From assembly GCA_009602725.1 (NCBI GenBank), contig WELB01000308.1, positions 78,071 to 120,450 on the forward strand: a stretch of 42,380 nt of DNA, read 5' to 3'. How positions within the stretch are numbered: the first letter of the stretch is position 1; each line of letters starts with the position of its first letter. The DNA comes from Spirogloea muscicola (lineage: Eukaryota > Streptophyta > Zygnematophyceae > Spirogloeales > Spirogloeaceae). Both the position numbers and the translations under genes were made by a program. The notes under the pieces are model-generated. The model made no database searches. It was given only the letters and a program-made list of their open reading frames with translations, and was not told the DNA's origin. Shown here piece by piece: positions 35,565-42,380 of this stretch.

Positions 35565-36893
35565 CCCCTTACCCGCCTCCGTCTCCGCCACCCAAGGCAA
35601 GAAACGACAGCCAAATGGTGTAGCGAGCCCTGTGTCGAGGAGGAGGAGTAAGTCCGGAGCCACTGGTGGAGCTGGAGCTGGCGCCGCTCGACCGCAAGCG
35701 CCTCTTTGCCCACTCCGAGCAACACCGGCCGCGGGCTCACTCGGCTGCAGCGCGCCCCAACCGCAGCGGCGGCGTCGGCAGCGGCTGCAGCAGCAGAGGT
35801 AGCGGCGGCAGCGTCCTTCTAACTCAGGCAAGCGACGCACATTGAGCGGTGGACAAGCGTGCGGCAGCAAGGTGGGGGCTAAAGCAGACCAACGCAGAAA
35901 AGCCCAGCTCCCTGCCATAGGGATCCTGGGCAGTCCCTCCACTCCTTCGCCGGCATGCACGTTTGGCTTTCCGTGGAGGAGGCAGAGGGCAGTGCTTTCA
36001 ACATCCTGATTAATTCATAGCCTGCTGTGAAGTCTTGACCTGCGCATATCATCCAAGCGCCCAACTAATAGCATCAGCAAAAGGGCTTCACAACGTTCAT
36101 AATGCATCAATGCTGCAGTGAAGATGCAAACGGAAAACACAATCCCTGTAAAGTGCTCATAAAGGACAGCACTGCTCCAACTGGCTGCCATTACTTGCTG
36201 GTGGAGTGACCCTTGCCTATTTGACGTTCGTGGCACAACCATTGCTTGTTCCTGCTGCTCAGAGTGCATGTCCTTGCAGCTGTCTGTAATCCTTAGCAAC
36301 TTCCTGGCAATCAGCATGATGCTGGGCACACCTGCTGTGGGTTGCAATATGTCAACCCAATCAGCACGAGGCACCATGTCGACTTAACATTGGCTGAATG
36401 TACTAAGAGGGTTTCCTCAGAAATGAAATGTAGTTCACTTTCGTGGCAGTCTATGTCCCACTTCTATCCTGTATTCGCAAGTGCACGTGCCACGGTCCAT
36501 TGTCTTCTGATGCAATGTCCGCACCCAGCGTGACTGTAAACCTGTGGCATGGACGATGTTGTACCCCGACAAAGGCATCACTGAGCTGCTCAAGTCATGA
36601 CATCCCTTTCAAGCGAGACTACATTTGACAGGCGTGCAATGACTCACATGATCAATTCGCAGCACCTTTAGCACAGGGAGCTCCAGCAGTCTGCTTGATG
36701 GCTCCTGGAAGGACGCAGTCGACCTGGCAAAAGAGATTGCACAGTGGCTTGATCACTAAGTTGCACTTCGACCTAGCCACAGCATCCTCCAGGAACTCCA
36801 GTGCACCATTCAGGACTCAAAGCTTGAGCAGGGCTTGAGCAACTTATGCATGTCCTCTGCTTGCTACTTTGTGAAATTGAAGTGCATTGGACC
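35565..36893. other. Region between oxidoreductase and HUA2-like gene
   Basis: It probably holds the 5' end of the oxidoreductase gene (GC-rich part up to about 35830) and the 3' UTR of the HUA2-like gene (36000-36893). A minus-strand open frame at 36377-36015 (WVDILQPTAGVPSIMLIARK) is protein-like but unplaced and lies after the apparent HUA2-like stop. No repeats of note. Confidence 0.35.
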
Positions 36894-39800
36894 TCAAGAT
36901 GGCCTGTTGTGCTGCATGACTGGCATAGGAGCAGTGGGCCTTGCTGTTGCCCCCTGCTTTGGCGGCATGGGCGGCCCTGGCAGCCTCGGGCCTCTGGGAC
37001 CGTGCTGCTGCTGCTGCTGCCCGCCACGCACAGGCAGGACCGGCCAGTGCTGCTGCAACAGCGGCGGGTGAGGGTACCCATGTTGCCCTGGCCCAGAACA
37101 TGTCACATGCACAGGTGTGAGTCTCCATCTGCACATTTCTGACAGATGTAAATGTAAGGGTTGATGCAAAGTTTGCAGCTCATTGCTAAGCTGACAAAGT
37201 AGAGCATCCATCATACCAGGAGGTGGTGGTGCTGGGGGCCCGCCAAGTGGAGGAAGGGGAGGAGGAGGGTACGGGCCCTGCAGCTGTGGTGGAAAGGATG
37301 GGCCGGAGTAGAACCCTGGCGGGCCAGGCATGGGCTGTTGCAAGTACGGGCCTGGAGGAGGAGGCGGTGGCGGGTATGGAGGGGGGGCCACAGGATGACC
37401 CATGCCAGGCAGCGGTGGCATTGGCGGCCTTGGGTGATGGTGAGCGGAAGGATTGCCAGGTGTAGGTGCGGAGCCGTTCGACAGAGGTCTGCTGCCTGTG
37501 CTAGGCTGTCCTGCAGCCCAAAGGCAACAAGAATAATTTGCATCAGGCTTCTGGACATATGATGCATCTTGAAAACTAGCACAATTATGTGGATGTCAGT
37601 GGCAGGTCTTGTCATGGTTCTGTGCTTTACCTTGGTGTCCTGATTCACTAGACGGCCTAGTGCCAGCATGCGACGCGCTTGCAGCCGCCTCCTGGGCAGC
37701 AGAGGCCCTCTGCCATGGGTGCTGCTTCTCCTGAGGAGCTGAGGGCTGCGACAGCTGCTGCTGCAGAGGGTTTGGCTGCCAGGGGTGGTGCAGAGGCTGC
37801 GATGGCCCGGCCGGCGGTGGCGGGGTGGGCATGGGAGCCGGCGGCTGGCCATGCTGGAAGGGCGGACACGAGTACTGCTGGCCGTTGCCATTGCCGCTGA
37901 AGCCACTGGATAGCGGCGGAGGCGGAAAGGGCTGCAGCAGGAGCGGCGGCCGTGCCGGTCCCCCAGCTGGCGGCAGCGGCAGGCTGGCCGGAGATGCAGC
38001 AGCGGCAACGGAGGGCGTGTACAGCTGCTCGGAGGAGTAGGACCTGGCGAGAGGTGACGGGATGGAGATGGCTGGACCCCTCCTGGGCGAGGACTCGAGG
38101 CGCGCAGGGGAGGGAGGAGGAGGGGAGGAGGGAGGTGGTGGCGGGTCTGAGGGCTGGCCTGGGGGAGGGGGCGGGACGCTACCATTCTCCATCGGGCCCT
38201 CTACACCTGCTGCGCCGTTCGCCGCCAAGTCATCCAGGCCAGCAGCCTGCGACAGGTCCGTCTTGACGATGTCCAAGAGCGCTGCGGGACTGGCGAGCTT
38301 GGGCCCGTCCTCGTCGTCCTCGTCCACGTCGTCCTTGGCAAGGACCAGACCCTCGGGCAGCTTCATCCCAGCCATGCTGCGCTCAGCAAGACGGAGCTCT
38401 CATTGACTGTGCACAACTGGAGTTGATACAGTTGTTGTGCATGCCTGAAGATGAATACCTTGAGGTGAACCATTCAAATGTCATAACAATCTGAGCTCAA
38501 CCAAGACATCAACCTTCTTGACATAGACGAGGGCATGTGTGATACTATAATCACACCACAATGCTCATAGCCTCATACCTGCCGTATTCGTCCACGCCGA
38601 GCCCAGAGAGCTCCCGCAATGGGTCATCGAGCGCCCGCTCTGCTCTGGCCACTCGCCTGGGCAACTCATTAGCTGCAGCTGCATTGTGGGCTTCAATCTC
38701 TTTGATGAAGTGCTTCAGCACTGCATCAGGCAAAGTGTTCCGCTCGAGCCACAGGGTGAGCACCTGTTGCCATTGCAGCAACCAGACAATGAAATCGTAA
38801 AAAGGAATTCAACGGGGCTAAAGAAGAGTATGTCAAATTTGACCACTTGCGCACATACTTGTCTTCGACTACAATGCAAATCTAGCACAGTATACTTGTT
38901 TGTGACAAGACTGAAGGACGTAACGCATTGAAGCTTAAGGCTCTATGGACCAACTCAAAAAAATATCTGAGGGTCAGTGCATGTTAGTCTGTTGGTGACA
39001 TACCCGAAGACACTGCTTCCTGTTTTCGCTGGCATTTGGTCCTATTGGAGCAGCCAGAGAGAGGAGGCGTGGCAGCGATGCCTCGACCAGCTTCAAGAAC
39101 GTCCTTGCGCTTGGGGCTTCTGCTTTTGAAGTCAAGACCCCATAAGCTTTGCATTTCAGACATACAGAGCAAATCTACTCAATAAGCAGCAGGTTCTCTA
39201 AAGCAGCTGATAGATTAACGCATGAGGGGCTTGAAGAACATGGACTACACTTTCAAGCTACGAAGAACCTCATCCAAAGAGGAAAGTATCTGACCTTTGT
39301 CTTTGTGTGAGATCTGTGTGATGGAATCTATCAAGAAGAAGAGGTCAACTCGCTTGTACAGATTGTTCTCATTCTGAAGCCTCCTCTCTAAAGACCGCAT
39401 GATCTGGTGAGAGCAAGACAAAGCAGCATCAGTCAACAATGAAGCTCCTAAGCTAGCCTTTATAGCGCAGTCCTATAATTTCTACAATTTCTCTGAACTC
39501 AAGACAGCCAGTGATCAATCTAATGCAGACATTGGCGCCCTAGTACAGCTTCATGATCAGGTGATCTTAGACAGGAGCCAGACTCGATGGAGGCTTGGAG
39601 GCGCCATTGTAGGTCGCCTCAAACCAAGAATACCTGATCGGCAATGCCAAGCCTCCCGCACTCAAGCGCCTGGCGCGTCACGCGGCCGATGCTGTCCTTG
39701 GTCCTTGTCAGCGTGTCCAGCATTCCCTCAAACGTGGCCCTCGCAACCCCTCCTGCTGCCGACGTACTGTGAGTTGGTGGCGTTGACGGAACCTTCTGCA

Positions 39801-42196
39801 TCTGGGCCGAGGTGTGGTCATCGTTGTCCACGGTTGCCTGATCGCACGCCAGCGGGGGGCCCCACCGAGACCTCCTGCGGGCTGGCTCGTCAGGTGGGGC
39901 ATGGCTTGCACTCGACGGCTGCTGCAGGTTGCTCTGGGACACCGGCGGCGACTCCAAGGCCTTGATTACACCTGCCGCCGGACCCTTGAAGGCCTTGCCC
40001 GCTGCCGCAAGGTTGTTGGAGAGATCCTGCGTAGGAGACGTGAGAGGAGGAGGCGAGGTGACTCCTACTGGCATGGCTCGTTGGCCCTGCTTGGCCAGGG
40101 CGGCGTCCAGGAGGCTGCGCATCATGGACTTGGGTGGAGCCGAGTCGTTGGGGCTCTCGAGCAGCTGAGCCCCAAGCTTGGCACCGTCTGAGTCCCTGCC
40201 ATGCGAGGCACCGCACAAACAACCTCTCACTCAGACAGAAGCAAGTGGAAAGTACAAAAGAGAAGCTCAAACATGAAAAGAGAGTTAGTTATGGAGCACA
40301 GTAGACATCACCGCACAGCTCAAAGGCAAGTGCCTAATCTGTAGTGACGAGCAAAGAGCTACCAATACAGATGAGACGAATATGTCAGTTGAGAGTGAAG
40401 CAGCAACCGCTCTCAGCAACTTGCATCCTCAACCGCAGCAGCAGCGCAAGGAGGGGCAGCTCTGACCTCTTGAGCCTCTCGGCCACCTCGCTGGGGCTGG
40501 GCCGCAGCAGCGCCCGGTACGAGAGCGGCCCCTTTCTCCCCTCCTCCGCAGCTGCGCCGCGCTTCCGGTCTGGCGCTGGAGTGGTTGGCTTGGCCCTAGC
40601 GCTGCTATCGCTCTTCTTGCCATTCTTGGGCAGCAGCTTCACTTGGACCTTGCTTGCCGGCTTGGTCAGCGGCACCTCCTTCCATGCTGCGCCGCCGTCC
40701 ACCGTCTCCTTGCGCTGCGCTACAGGAGGCAGCTTCGCCTCAGCCTTCTCTCCGACGCCTGACCGGTCCCTCGGTGGCTTCCTCCCAGGCCGCTGCTCGC
40801 AGTCTTCCTGCTGCACCGGCTGGTCTTCGCCACCCCGCTGCTCGACTTTGACTGCGACGTCCTGAGCCATGGCATCACACACCTCCTCATATGGGACAGT
40901 CGCAGCCCCATCCTCGGGGCCTGAGGAGTACGTCTCCTCGCCACCAACCGGGAGGTCGCTCACTCTGTCGCTGGTCGTCTCCTCGGCATCGACAGCCGGT
41001 GTTTCAGCCTCCTGCTTCCGCCGTTGCCTTCCCCTCCTCTTCAGCGTCCCCACCCTGACTGGAGCAGCAGCCGGTTGCATGCTGTCGGGCTGAGCAGCCG
41101 CATCCGCAGCAGCAGACGCACCTGCCCTCCGTGGCCTCCCCCTCTTGCGAGGCAGCTCAGCGACTGAACCGTCTCCAACGCTCCCGCTTTCCAAGGCCGG
41201 CAGAGGTGCCACAACAGCTCCATGCTCAGGGTCCCCATTGCCACCCACGTTCGCGGGCAGGGACGTGGCAGGGACAGCCTTCCGGCGCCTCCCCGGCCGC
41301 TTCTTCTCCATCTCCTCCACAGGCTGGACGCCATCTGCCTGCTCGGCCGCCACTACTGCACCGTCCTTCTTCCGCCCCAGGGCCCTCCTGCCGTCCTGCC
41401 CTCCTGCCCCAGCAACGACATCCGTTGTAGCACCCGGTCCCTTCTCGGCATCCTTGAACTTGCGCCGCACGTACTTCCTCTTCACCCGCACCTCTGGCAC
41501 TGCTGGCTTGCTCTCGCCGCCGGACCGGAAGCGCTTTGCCAGCGGCTCGTCATCATCATCATCGTCGTGGTCCGAGTCCGCTGCCTGAGCCTCTTCCACT
41601 GCTGCTTCAGGTAGTGCCTCTGCCGCCGCTTCCTGCATGAGGACACAAGGCTGCCATCATGCACGCGAACGTCCCTCGAAAGCAATGCGCTGACCCGATT
41701 GCCAGCATCTGTCAAGAAGGCATTGCACAGGCCCCTGAGGCGGTCCAAGCTGAGGACATAGAGCTTGATGACATGGAGCTACGGTGGCAGACCTCGCCGG
41801 CTTGCGCTGGCAGTGGCAGGTCGGCATCAGCAGCAGGAGCAACCCCCGGCTCTCCACTGTGCAATTCCGCGTCGGCTGCCTCCAGACCCCCGGCAGCTTC
41901 AGCTGCTTCCTGCTCCGCAAGGGCGTCACCAGCCTCGGCAGCATCCTCGGTGTCCGTGTCCGCTTCCGGCTGCGCTTGCGCTTCCGCCTGATGCGGCCTC
42001 AGAGCGGCGGCCGTCAGCTGCTCGTCGTCGAGCCTGCAAATCTCCTCGACAGCCTCGGCGAAGCGGGGACCGGCCTTGCGCTCCTTGGCCTTGATGACCA
42101 GCGCGCGCGCCGACGGCGTGAAGCGGGACACCTCCTTGGGCAGGCAGAAGCGGCTGGCGGCGGCCACGCCGACGCCAAGGATGGCAAAGTGAGAGC
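36894..42196 (-). CDS. HUA2-like protein: PWWP (partial), AT-hooks, CID, proline-rich tail; 5' end cut by contig end
   Basis: Minus-strand exons: 42196 to about 41787, 41632-40465, 40195-39634, 39403-39295, 39119-39004, 38763-38579, 38376-37631, 37510-37217 and 37087-36894 (stop). Those from 41632 onward join in phase. The first exon (HFAILGVGVAAASRFCLP, then EAVEEI) is the C-terminal part of a PWWP domain. The second is a long disordered segment with AT-hook-like motifs (RKRGRPRR, KRPGRRRK). Exons at 40195-38579 form a CID/RPR domain (GMLDTLTRTKDSIGRVTR, KRVDLFFLIDSITQISHKDK, LVEASLPRLLSLAAPIGP, VLTLWLERNTLPDAVL). The acidic VDEYG-S-MAGMKLPEG joint follows, then a long proline-rich tail with a five-glutamine run. 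In plants HUA2/HULK proteins act in the nucleus in pre-mRNA processing, the CID binding the RNA polymerase II tail. The N-terminal PWWP half is missing at the window edge. Confidence 0.88.
38579..39760 (-). other. CID (RPR) domain of the HUA2-like protein
   Basis: The domain is spread over four exons whose phases agree exactly: the 3' part of 40195-39634, then 39403-39295, 39119-39004 and 38763-38579. The signature helices are present: FEGMLDTLTRTKDSIGRVTR, DLFFLIDSITQ, SENRKQCLR and LWLERNTLPD. CID domains bind the phosphorylated C-terminal repeat of RNA polymerase II. The DEYG-S joint just after it is typical of HUA2-like proteins. Confidence 0.85.
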
Positions 42197-42247
42197 CTGG
42201 CGGGGGTTGCTGGCTGGCGAGCTCGCAGCAAGAGGCGCTGCGGCTAT

Positions 42248-42380
<133 letters not shown>

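Noticed and set aside
37217-37510. Possible collagen-like or structural protein from Gly/Pro-rich frames on the plus strand
   Set aside because: The minus-strand proline-rich reading joins in phase to the HUA2-like exons, so the plus-strand reading is a shadow.
41131-41614. Plus-strand open frames opposite the HUA2-like gene
   Set aside because: They are antisense shadows of the long GC-rich AT-hook exon (41632-40465).

Overview
The window is nuclear DNA of a photosynthetic eukaryote, most likely a green alga. Genes are split by many short GT-AG introns. Recognisable products include a plastid-type DUF1995 protein, a plant-type ATM kinase and a HUA2-like PWWP/CID protein. There are also non-LTR and Ty3/gypsy-like retroelement remnants. 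No bacterial operon, CRISPR array or tRNA/rRNA gene was seen. The sequence carries one N (35471) and ends in an 11-G/122-A homopolymer, so it looks like the edge of a draft contig.

Layout. 1-1250: short dispersed repeats, including a fold-back structure. About 1540-3404 (+): DUF1995 (LPA3-like) gene with five recognisable exons; its N-terminus is unresolved. 3405-4627: intergenic, with a GC-rich patch just before ATM. 4628-27794 (+): a very large, intron-rich ATM-family PI3K-like kinase gene covering TAN-like N-terminus, helical region, FAT, kinase core and FATC. The 3' exons I checked splice in phase except one, which has a 5-bp tandem duplication that shifts the frame inside the kinase domain. 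27795-32100: retroelement remnants and repeats, including a decayed Ty3/gypsy-like reverse transcriptase (-), a roughly 220-bp palindrome, a 40-bp hairpin and a LINE C-terminal fragment (+). 32100-33570: no clear gene. 33571 to about 35560 (-): FAD-dependent oxidoreductase of the DAO/sarcosine-oxidase type, with a degenerate telomere-like tract in an intron and an N next to an apparent frameshift. 36894 to about 42196 (-): HUA2-like gene, cut by the contig end inside its PWWP domain.

The four genes form two same-strand pairs that converge on the repeat-rich island. They are functionally unrelated (plastid photosystem assembly, DNA-damage signalling, amine/amino-acid oxidation, nuclear RNA processing/chromatin), as is usual in a eukaryotic genome. 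I found no convincing new multi-gene system. The observations most worth checking are the ATM frameshift, the domain layout of the HUA2-like protein, and the structure of the repeat island.
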